From the NCBI GenBank assembly GCA_942159475.1, contig OW804096.1:132608941-132672940 (forward strand): 64,000 nt of DNA. The letters are read 5' to 3'. The notes under the pieces are model-generated. The model was not told the origin of the DNA, searched no databases, and worked only from the letters and a program-made list of their open reading frames with translations. The stretch comes from Sthenelais limicola (lineage: Eukaryota; Annelida; Polychaeta; Phyllodocida; Sigalionidae). Numbering within the stretch: position 1 is the first letter of the stretch; the number at the start of each line of letters is the position of its first letter. A program made the position numbers and the translations under genes. Shown here piece by piece: positions 10,481-21,700 of the stretch.

Positions 10481-11062
10481 GAATTCCCGCCTGCTGCAGT
10501 GCTGACAACGCTGGTATTTATCTTTAAGTGTTGTTTTGGGCCTGTTCAATTCTTTGAATGGGAAAAACTCCTTCCAATTTCTCATCTGCCATCTTGCGCA
10601 GGAGTCACGTGACCGCAAGGAGCTAGAACCTACCATAACTAGAGGCCAATAACCAGGTACAACACTGCACATATTTTTTTACCATTTTCACGGTCTGAAA
10701 GGGGATTGGCTGAGCCAGCTTAAATAGGCGTGGCTTCATTCTGCCGGCCTCTATGACTGGGATAACATTCTGGCTTTTGCAAAGTAGCACCATCCATTCA
10801 AATATACATGGCGGCGATCTTGTCGCTTCACTAGCGTTTTAGTCTCTAGTTTATTTAATATTAGAGTATGAGCAACGTACAGTGACAATAAAGTAAGTTT
10901 CATCGTTGAGGATAGGTAGGCCATAATTTCGGGAGGCACTTTGTATGTGTATAGGAAGTTAGGACACTGATATGGGCCGTCACACTGCCGTCTATGGGAG
11001 CGTTATATAGAATACTGTACAACCCTATATTTCGTATAGGTGTTGGATCCTACGACTAACAT
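10481..11062. other. Gene-free stretch upstream of COG1
   Basis: No coding region or repeat boundary could be supported here. The short open frames show no recognisable domain. It is mixed-composition sequence between two groups of palindromes. Confidence 0.5.
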
Positions 11063-11065
11063 TGA

Positions 11066-11344
11066 GGTGCTACAAGATCAATGGCGAGGCGGGACCCAAG
11101 CGCCCCAGGATTGTAGCACCTAGACCCTAGCGTTTAGCGCCCAGACTGAAGCTCCCCGACCTTGGATCGAAGCGCCCACACTGTTTACTAGTCAACTAAT
11201 TACTTTCATTACTACATTAGTCTATTTTCACTCGGAACAGTTCACTAACCCCTTTAGTTTACTGACTTCGGACCACCAATTTAAGGTTAGGTTTAGGGTT
11301 AGTTTTGGTATTGTTTAGTGTTAACAGTCTGGGCGCTTCGATCC
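11066..11344. mobile_element. Nested terminal-inverted-repeat relics with AAGCGCCC motif
   Basis: A 22-base end at 11164-11184 (ggatcgaagcgcccacac...) is repeated inverted at 11323-11344 with one mismatch, bounding about 180 bases. Next to it aggtgctacaa (11066) and ttgtagcacct (11114) form another inverted pair. The motif agcgccc occurs four times on the two strands in 250 bases. This is typical of a small non-autonomous DNA transposon with nested insertions. No protein is encoded. Confidence 0.7.
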
Positions 11345-11513
11345 AGAAATTGAGCCCGCTAGATAGGCCTACAGGATATTATTTTATTTTCTGTTTTTGT
11401 TATTATAGTTGTCGTTTTTCTCACCTTGAATGACAGTGCATGCCCACCACCCACCCATCCTTCACTCCTCCCGTCGCATTAGAATCCATGTGTTAGTGTT
11501 TAATACCTGTGAC

Positions 11514-11544
11514 TGTGTGTAGCCTTGCCTCAAGGCTACACACA
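11514..11544. repeat. Perfect hairpin, 14-bp arms, 3-base loop
   Basis: Arms tgtgtgtagccttg and caaggctacacaca around cct. It has the same geometry as the hairpin at 9785-9815 in the same intergenic region. Confidence 0.95.
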
Positions 11545-12024
11545 CACTATAGTGCCAGGCAGTGGCAGGCAGCGAGAGGCAGCGGGAGGGGCAGTGTGTG
11601 GTACTGGGGTGTGTGAAGCCTATGTGAGTTAGTGAAGGTGCAGTGTGTGTGAGGTCCGAGAGGGGTGGGAGTCAAACAAATTGGACACCACTTTTTATAT
11701 TTAAAATTGCTACTTTCCTGTACCATATTATACATAAGTCGTCCCATAAAAAGGCATCTGGAGGAACAAGACTTGCCTTACAGAAGATGTAATGGTGCCC
11801 ATTTACATGGGAATACATAGAAAACAGGGCCATGCATACGAGTCTTATATAAGTGAGTAATGACACTGATTATTTGGGCAACGTAAGGTTTAGAGGTGGG
11901 CTAATGCCGCCCTCTAGAGGGCGGGTCGGTTTTTGTATACTACTAGCTTGATATGGCTGCTTCATTTTTATATTGACCATAACATTGTTTAAATCTTTTA
12001 TCCAGGTATACCGGTACTTCAAAT
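11545..12024. promoter_or_regulatory. 5' flank of the LYR-protein gene
   Basis: GT-rich sequence (11560-11670), then unremarkable DNA. The pattern ttttatccag at 11996-12005 looks like an acceptor, so the ATG at 12025 may lie in exon 2 behind a noncoding first exon. That exon was not identified. Confidence 0.4.
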
Positions 12025-12371
12025 ATGGGTGCAGCCAACACATTGCGGCCTCTTCAAATGTATAAACTACTCGTTAAATATTCAAGGAATCTCCAACATA
12101 CTGATAAATCATTTTATCTTCAAAGAATACGGAATGAATTCGAGAAAAATCGCCATGTCAGTTGTGAAAAAGAAATTAATACATTAATTGAGGCAAGTTT
12201 TTCGTTTACATATTACTCCTTAAATTTCATTAAATGTGGATTTAGATATCACGATAAGGTGGCATTTTCACTTAAGTTATTATTGTTGTCAATTCATCTG
12301 GAAATATCTTTTCATGTCATTCTTATTTACAGAAAGGACAAGTCTTCCTGCAGAAGAGACGTCTCATTTAA
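12025..12371 (+). CDS. altMIEF1: LYR-family protein like MIEF1 upstream-ORF protein (altMIEF1)
   Basis: Exons 12025-12192 and 12333-12371 give 68 residues. The intron has a GC donor (GAG|GCAAGT, acceptor tttacag). The product matches the small LYR protein encoded by the upstream ORF of human MIEF1: an NLQHTDKSFYLQRIRNEF block (about 22-39), KN, then IEKGQVFLQKRRLI at the end, with the same total length (human 70). That human protein binds mitochondrial acyl carrier protein and takes part in mitoribosome assembly. The usual L-Y-R triplet reads M-Y-K here (residues 12-14); the F (about residue 39) expected of LYR proteins is present. LYRM4/ISD11 is the main alternative, but the C-terminal KGQVFL favours altMIEF1. 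No MIEF1 cytosolic-domain reading frame follows before POLR1B, so the gene stands alone. Confidence 0.8.
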
Positions 12372-12506
12372 GATTTGCAATTTAGGAGTGTGATGTAAAT
12401 GCATAAAGAATAATATCTGTGTTGTACAAACACAATTAATGGCTGAAGACCCACCATTGTAATATTTGTAAATACCAGTATGATTGCAACTTTTATTTAG
12501 TTGCTG

Positions 12507-12512
12507 AATAAA
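12507..12512 (+). terminator. Poly(A) signal, LYR-protein gene
   Basis: AATAAA 136 bases after the stop codon at 12371. Confidence 0.75.
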
Positions 12513-13877
12513 AATGATATGTCGTCAGACTTCAGTAGTTTGTCACGGGTTCTTTTAGTGAAGGTATTGTCATATCCGGCTTTGAATCAAAGTTCAAGGA
12601 CTGGGTCAAACTAAAAATTTCTTAACTTGTTGCCAAAAGTCAGGGCATCAGCGGGTTTGGTCGAAAGAGATTCAAGGCTTTTCGGGCATATTTTCAAAGC
12701 CGGACGGATTTGTTAAATATTACGACTAGATCATAACCAGGCCCTGTTTGTAACTAATTTAGAATAAACTCCATTCCAATTCAAAGAAACTTAGAATCAG
12801 ATTAATTTTAACTATTTATCTTCTTAAGTTTTATTTATCAATTCAAGTAATTTCAACAACACAGGAGAATAGCAGAGGTGATTTGGGGAATATAAAAAAA
12901 ATGTCAAGACCCATTAAATATTCGACGCCCATGTACAAGGCTATTCCAAACCTTGCATTAATTTGTTCAAATTCCACCCACTTTCAACAACCCGTAGAAA
13001 CCCTAAATTTAGTTTGATATTCTCAAGACCCATGAATTGAGTTCAATATTCATCCTTATTCATAACTGCTTTCTGTGTTTTCTACTAGACAAGAACTGCA
13101 AAACATAGTGAATTGAATTTAGATTTGCAATCACTTTGCCGAGCCAAAGGGTTCGGATACCAGTTGCCTTCACTAGGTTGTTATTGTAGAACATTAACGT
13201 AAAATGACATTTGTTATAAGTTCCCAATACCCGCCTTATTCACTATTATAATATTTGTCACAAGGAAACCTTGACCATCTGAAACAATTATACATCACGG
13301 TCTGTAATTTATTCCCTTAAAATTCAATACAAAAGTCAACGGTAAATGGTCGATTCTCATGAACTCATCACCAATGGGGCCCAGAGAATGCTGGCCATAA
13401 TTGGGGGTAAAATTAAGAATTGAATATTATGCTCCAACCTTTTAAGCACATATTACTGAGTTGTTTTAGAACAATTTGTTAAAGTACTTTGGATTTTTTC
13501 AGGTTTGGGGGGACTTGAGTTTCGAAGAGGTCCTTATAGCATAATTTGACGTATGCCTTTGTAAACTCATGTTCAGGGTCTTTTCCCAAGGCAAAAATGG
13601 CTTAAGTCCATCTGTTTAATTATTCTTTCTTAAAAAAATGAAGCCAAATCCCCTTAGGCGAAACGCGTAAGAGTCGGCAATAAATAAAAATGCTACAATG
13701 AATTTTCTGAGGAGTTTTTTTAATTGAGTTGATTACTTCCTTCCAAATGATCTGGAGGTGTTCGGTGATGAGTACATGAGAAATGACCAAATGATGAAAT
13801 GGTCATACGTTATAGCGCCTACATATATATTATCTACATATTTTGATGATACAAGAGATGAGCTGCGATTACTGTTC
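12513..13877. other. Convergent 3' intergenic region, LYR gene/POLR1B
   Basis: AT-rich sequence containing the 3' UTR of POLR1B (minus strand) and spacer. No coding region is supported. There is no canonical AATAAA on the minus strand close to the POLR1B stop; ATTAAA variants occur near 13720 and 13615. Imperfect inverted pieces (tccggctttgaa at about 12577 and tcaaagccgga at about 12694) hint at an old foldback. Confidence 0.5.
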
Positions 13878-15659
13878 CTAGAGCGCCGGGTGATCTATGA
13901 CGTCTTTGATTTCCAGGGACATTTTAATGTTCATAGATGCTAGTTCAGCCGTGAGATATCTGAACACGTAAGGTATGCTAATTGTTTTCACAGTGTCACT
14001 CTTTTCACACACACCGCAGACCCACTGCTTTCGCTCTGAAGATAATGCTGCATCTGTGGTCTTGCTAAGTCGTGCCAGTGGGGAAAGAATGCTGCCGCAC
14101 TTAGTGCAGACGTGACCCTGGGGATAAATAGAACAAGTCGGTTAATGTTTCAGTCGATACACATCCAGTAGTTCATGCTCTTTAAGGTTTAAGGCATTTA
14201 TCCTGGCGTCAATTAAATATCAGTTGGGTCGCAGATTATACATAGATTTCACATGACGTCACCCAGTAGGCTGGAATATCACAGTGGCCGCCATGTCCCG
14301 GGTCACCGCTACGCTGGCCGTCTATGGCGGGGGTATCAAAACAAAGTTGATAAACCCCACAAGGGTAGATACTTGGGTAATTATACACTATAGGCAGATT
14401 ATCTAACCTATCATGAAGGTATTGTTGAGGCAGATTAAAACTGGAAAAGGTTAAAGCAGCCAGAAAACAATATTTTCAAGTATCGCAGCATACATAGCCA
14501 TCTAACTTGACCCCAAACATGGCGAGGGCCGTGACGTCAGTGAAATCTATGTATTCCAGGTAAAACCTAAATACCATGCATTTTTTTAAGAAGTGATCAA
14601 ATAGATGTGGATGGTGATCAGCTTTAATTCATTAACTTACAATATCCTTGTCTGAACAGTTCAGAAGCCTATCTTCCAGTAAGAAAGATGTTCCATGTGA
14701 TAGCAGGGAGTCTCGTTCCATTTCTCCAAACCGAATACCTCCAGCGCGTTTACGTCCTTTCACGGGCTGATGTGTTACTATGTCAATAGGACCAGTTGTT
14801 CTCACCTGAAAGTAGCAAGTAGGGTATATCGAAGAAGGAAAGGTTGATTAGACTGACGCTATTGTTATATAGTTATACAATTTTTCAGAACAAGCACACT
14901 TTAAACATAACCCAATTATATTCTAATATTAGGTGAGTGAGTGAGATTGGTTGCTTTACGCCCTTATCAACACTTTGAAGTGTTATATCAAGGGCGGGAG
15001 AGCTGAGAGGGAGGCAGTTTATGATCATACCCAGGAAATAGAGATAGAGAAGAAGGGAGAGAGAGACAGAGAAAAGAGACAGAAAGGCCCTTTAAGGTCT
15101 TACCCAGGACCAGGCACTTTAAGGTCTTACCCAGGACCAATTTTAATATTATTTGAATGTCTACTGGATATTTAGCTATATGTGTTTGTACTTTTGAAAC
15201 AATCAACCTCGATCAACCTGAAAATAGGAGAAAGCCTAGTGTTGTTTGAAATATAATAAAAAAAATTGTAGATACCTGGAATTTGTCTGAAACCATGTGA
15301 CGCAATCTTTGGTAGTAGACAATACCCATGAATATGTCCGCTTCCAACTCCCGACCGTCAATACCACTGTAGAACCTCTCTGTCCCATAATAGTTGTATC
15401 CAGCTGGAAGCAGAAATTGAATATTTAACCCCCGTTGGGTCCTATGTCCGTCTTATAATAAATATAACTAGCAAATACCCGTGCTACACACGGGATTTGC
15501 TAGTGGGACAGTGGGGCCCACATTCTCATCTCTCCTTGTTCCCTCCCCCACCATCTTTCTCTTTCAAGTTGTCTCTATAACTTATTATGTTTATCAACAT
15601 TTATACCACAAATGGAACCCTTTTTAGATGTTTTTTTGGTCACCCTTGTGTTGTTGTGT

Positions 15660-15710
<51 letters not shown>

Positions 15711-18700
15711 TGATCCCTCTCCCGCTCTCATACGTTTTTGCATGATCCCTCATGTACATTTCCTAAGACCCTGGATGGGGGGTGCTCAATGTAAACCCAT
15801 TTCCAACCCTAATTTGTTAATGAAACATAGTGGAATGGCTCTGCATCATTTTTGGCAATGTGTATGTGAAATATAATGGAGATCTGGCCAGCGGTTTCAG
15901 AGAAGATAGCTGTTTAAGGCTCAAAAAGCTTATTTTATTAAGATATAGATGACTCGCTCGAACAGTGAAGTGTTTTTCGATCAAGGGCATTCCCTTCTGC
16001 CAAAGCAAGTCTACCAGAAGTGCCCGAAAAGAGTTAGACCTATTACAGATTCATGTGAATAAGGTAGCAATGTCTTATATAAATTTGTAAGCTGAAGTTT
16101 CTTCAGGACATTTCAGCACAGTAAGAGTTTTGATCGTATAGCAAGCTGCAACCGATCATCAATATCAGAGCCATTAACAGTAAAGGTATTCGAGGACAAC
16201 AGCTAATACTAAGTTACTTACATGCTTCAAGCATCCTGCCAAAGTAATCAATAGGTGGCTCGTCCTCACTGTATTTGAAAGGTGACGCGTCGTGACAAAG
16301 ACCATGCATAGCAGCCGATTTCCCTGCCATGCTTTCAATCATCATCCCTGATTTATTGAAAAAGAATATGTGGATTAATAAATCGTAACAACATACAATG
16401 TACATCACAGAGGGGATTTTGGGTCTTAAAATAAAAAAGTATATTAATTCTTGATTAGAAGATAATTAGATATCTGTCCGCATTTAAAAGACAAAAGCTG
16501 ATAATTATTTTTATAAGTGAATCAACAAGAAATTACTTATAAGCACTGGTCTACTAAAAGATGCACGATACTTGGAGAGACGGTTTTTGAATAATTATAA
16601 TAAAAAAGTATAGTTTCCTATTAATATAAATATGTTTACCGATTGTCATACGAGATGGGAATCCGTGGGGGTTGAAGATGATGTCCGGCATCATTCCAGA
16701 CTCTGAAAAAGGCATATCCACTGCCGGCCATTTTTGACTGAAAAAAACACACATACATTACAAAAATTAGAAAATTCACGTATTCAGTTGTTTATGGACC
16801 TAACAAAAAGCTACTCAGAATTAGAGGATAGAGGGAGTGGTTATTAGGTGTACTTTTGTATTTGAATGCATCGTATTACTTATATCGGCCCTGCTCAAAA
16901 TGGGGAATGTAAGTAACCTTCAGTAAAACATACTGTAGGTTGATGGGAGGATAAAGTGAATTTACGAACCTACAAATACCCTTCTGACCGTGTCTGGAGG
17001 CGAACTTGTCCCCAATAATTGGGTTTCTCTAGAAAAGTGAAAGAAGGTACATGAAGTATGAATTCATCAATATTGTCATTCCCCCAAAGAAGAACACACA
17101 TTGACAAGCCAGATTATGAGAATGCCCTATATCCATTCATAAACATGCAATAATATATCCATGAGCATGAAATACAAAAGGCACTTCTTGCAAGGAACGA
17201 AACCTGCATTCAATCTGCAACCATAAAGGCAGTACACTAAGGATACTTACATCTATACGAAGAATTATGCAGACTTTCTTTAGTATTTCTTTTCCACTAT
17301 CACTGCCAAGGATTTTAACCTGTTCCACAAATGCTGGTTCGTTACTCTTATATAGCTGAACTTTAATTTCTCCCGTCTGCATGTCCGTTACACTGAAATA
17401 AGATCAGATAATACAAAAGAATTTATAATGAACTTCGAAGTACTATGACTAGACACAAATTGTGAAAAAGGAATGGGAATAGTCAATACAGAGTGGAAAA
17501 GTGAGTGAGTGATAACTAGTTTTATGCCGTGTCGTGAACCAGTTGGAGTTATGAACTGGACCCAGATAGCTGCCACAACGAATATAGTCAACATTTCGCT
17601 CTCTCTCAATGAAATGTTTCTATTTGACATTATTTAATGAACCATAATAAATACAGTGACACGACATTATGACCAAGTACATGTATTTATTTTTTATTTT
17701 AAAAAGAACAGTAGCTATTATTAGTCAACTTACGCATAATAAGGATCTCCAGACTTGAGATATTTGCCTATATAAGGAAAGCCATCGGATTCGAGTTGGT
17801 AGTTAACCCTAGCGTGGGCCGGATCACAGCCTGTAAGTGTAGTTAAAATATTGCAAGTCATGGAACTGACACATGTACATTCCCATGGCTACTTGGAAAA
17901 CAGGGGAATAGAAAAGAATCCATGCATTTAATGTACGTTTATTGTAAGGAGCCTTTATAAATATTCGACGCGAAGACATACGTAAGACGGGCATTTTAGA
18001 GGTGCATAACTTACCAAAAATATAGGGAGCTCGCCCGTGTCTCTTGGACAGTTCCACGATGTCGATGAACTGCATAGGAATACATTCAGAATAGAGATCA
18101 ATGAATGAACCGATTAAAATAGAATCTCACAGAGAATGCAGTTCTCAAACCCATCATGTGAAACTGGAATATGGACATTTGAATAAATGATTGTTTTAAA
18201 ACGTAATGATATCTATTAAATAGTTTATACATATTCTCTCTTGTGTGTAATTAGTATTTCTATATTTTTTGTACACCTTTCTGGTAAATATCTGTATTGA
18301 TATAATGTTGCTAGATCCATGGATGAGTTACTTCATATTTTATCTGAATGATTACTTTTGAACAAAAAATAAACTTATTACGTACGTCGCTTTTATACAC
18401 AGATCCGTGACCAAAGCCTCGTTCAAATGAAGATTTATTCAAGATCATGGCATCCTCCATGTCATATCCCTGGAGTTGACGAAAACAAGTTGATTAAAAA
18501 AAAATGATTGTGAAAGTAGGATATCTTTTCTATCATGGAATCAGATTATCAAAAGCCAGGAGTATTTAGGACAGAACAACGGACACGATTCTAAATGACA
18601 CGTCAATTTCCAGAAAGTTTCTAAAGATTCATCACTCACAGTGTAGGAGATGACAGCCACGACAGCGTTGGTGCCAAGTGGGAACTCGTCCATACAGTAA

Positions 18701-21700
18701 TGGTTGTACCACTGTGTCTTCACCATTGGGGTCTGTGGTGTCTGGATTCTGTACAACTTGTTGTCCGCCCGGTGTGCGTAGGCTGTCAGCGGTGTACCCA
18801 TTGTCTGTTTACCCATCTACCAGAGGAGAAGGACAAGATATAAATGTTGAAATTGACAAATGATTATTTTTTTTAAACCAATACGTTATGAATACTGTTA
18901 TTTTGGTAATAAGCTTGTGCAATTTATATAATAAAATCCAACCAAAAACACGGACCTTTTTATCAATTTTACGGACTAAATAAAGGTCTGATTACAAAAT
19001 ATGTTTTCCATGTTTTAGATATTTTAAGAAAGTATAACTTGACATAGCAAGTGGAATGCCGTAGTCACGATTACAAAACGGGGTTCCGATGAGAACAAGT
19101 AAGGGTAGTCGCTTCTTGCATTCTAATAAAGAGCTGTGAGGCTCTGGGACAGGGTGAGGGCAAATAATACTCACCTGACACTGATAAATATTCCTAGGAC
19201 TTTGGTTATAGTCAGAAAATGGCGTTAAACTAGCTAGTACACTCAACATGGCATCTTCATGTAGTTCCATATGGGTAGTCACCTGGATATATGAAATAAG
19301 ATTTCTTTAATCATCATATCATATCATATATTATAAATGTATCACACCATAAAAGCAGTCCTCAATTGTACTAAGATTTGCAACAAAAGCTATTTACATT
19401 AAAATCCATATGTATTTAGAGGACACATCAGTGGGTATAGAGTAAAAGCAGTCCTATCCAGAAAGCCCTAATGACCCCCTAACTTTTAGGGGTGAGGTGT
19501 TTCCCATTAACACTTTTGGCCTTAGTCTTAGCCTTGTGGTTAAGCTTATTGCTGTATGCGGTGAACTGCAAGGCTGGGAGAATGTGGCTTTCTGGGCAGG
19601 ACTGGGCAATACAAAATAGGTAGATGTAGAGAAAGAGGATATATACGCACTCCTTTGATTTCTTCTGCTTCGGTAATACAAATTTCCATGAATACTTGTT
19701 CAAAAGTTCCAATCATTTCCAGGTGGTCATAGACAAGATTTTGAACAGGGCGCATCATACGAGCCGGAGCAGTGAAAATGAAAATTCCTGGATACATGGA
19801 AGCCACCCGTCTTTTGGGAACCAAGCATACTTCTATCATGTTTGGAACCTACAGAGAAAAGCGAGAGATTATGAAGTGTGAATGTAACCAACACGATGAT
19901 TCCACAAGGCAAAACCTGCTTCAAGTGCACTCAGGCACACAAGACTACTGGAGAAATTAACAAGCATAACCGACGTACAGATTTATTGACGTCAACATTA
20001 AATTACACAAAGAATACCCACTCAAACGAATGAAACTAAATACCTGCGAATAACATATATTTACACAAGTAAGAACTTCACTAATAAATATATATATATA
20101 AAGATAGTCCCTCACATTGTTCTCATTCAGAACTTTCATCTTCCTCAGATTCCCAACAGCAGAGTTGGCGTCCGTGTCTGGTATCCATCCGATGAGTCGT
20201 CCGTCAAGCATTACTGGATAGCACTCAGAGTAGGAGAAAGGCGGCGTCTCCTCATAGCCGTACATGCCCTCCTTTAGTAGGATCTGTAATTTATAATAAC
20301 CTATTATAGTAAGGGTAAATTTGGTGATGCATTAGGTGTTTCCATTTTCATTTTCCAGAAATTGTGGAAAAGGATAGTGAATATTCGATGAAAGAAGGGT
20401 GGAAAATGAGCGAGCGAGCGAATGAACATACCCTCATCACTCACTGACAAAGAGAGACACAGGAGTTAGTACACCAGAAAATAGAGAGGATGGCAATGAT
20501 TACGAAAGGGTAGTGAACATAGTAATGAATCAGATAGATTTGCCTTGAAGGATGGAATGATGGATCAATATTCAAATGAAGAAAAACAATTATTTGTGTT
20601 AATCAAATTACTTAAAATCTATTCTTCGCTATTCCTCAACTCAAGGAAGTGAGACCAACCTTAATTAGATGTCCCGATGAAAATATGTTGTTGACAATCT
20701 GACACATTCCCGCCAGATGGTTAAGAAGACCACAAGGACCACCATCAGGAGTGTGCACCGGGCAGATGAAACCTTGTTTGTAAGAATAACATATTGTAGA
20801 TAATTACGGTCGAACAACCGCTCTAGGAAACAATGGAATTTGGAATACAGTTTGCCTACCAGTCACAGCTTGTGTTACACAACAACCAAGACCAATACAG
20901 GACGCTCAGGCATATTTAAATAATATATTCAACTTTATGTCAGCCAAGCACTGTGTTTAGCTAACAAATAACTTGCGGAAGAGTTGGTTATCATGATGGT
21001 GTCGATTATGAATGAAATCATATTTTATATGAAACAAAATAATTATATTTTACCCCATGCTTCAGGTAAGAGCTTTCTGACAGCTGTCGTTCTCATTTCC
21101 ATGAAAAAGGCACCTCTGTGTATCGCTCGGAAGTGAGACAGATATCGGAAGAAATTTAATTTATCAGCAATGACAGACATGCCAGTAGCCTGAAAACAAA
21201 ACCAAAAGTTATTTCCTGAAGGTATACGCTAGCAGCGGAGTTAAAACAAGGACACTTAAAAAGTGGTCTGATAGCAAACTTTGCATACAACATTAATTTT
21301 ACTGAAGCGCAGGACCGGAAGAAAAGATGATGGACAACCAAAATTAAAACCATAGTTGCCTCGAGATTAAATAGCCTAGAATAAGATTTCGTTAAGTGCC
21401 CCACAACTACCCTTCTAAACACATAGAATCCATGAGGTAAAATGCATTTTCAAATTTAACAATTAACGATTCAGAGGGTTTTGCAGGTTAATACTATAAC
21501 AGGAAATAAGTAACTTGACCTTGCAGTTTCGATTACAATAATTCATGATGAATATATGAGCATTCATAATATTATTAGAAATGCATGAAGAAACATTGAT
21601 TTCAGGAAATCCACCAAATCTTTCATATGTCCATGTGAGCTCTGAAAGAGAGCCTACAAAAACAATGAAAAGCCTTACAACATAACGCATGCCAGGGTTG

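Noticed and set aside
15628..15876. Pro/Cys repeat protein
   Set aside because: The PCPC run is only the translation of the CCCTGT microsatellite inside a POLR1B intron.
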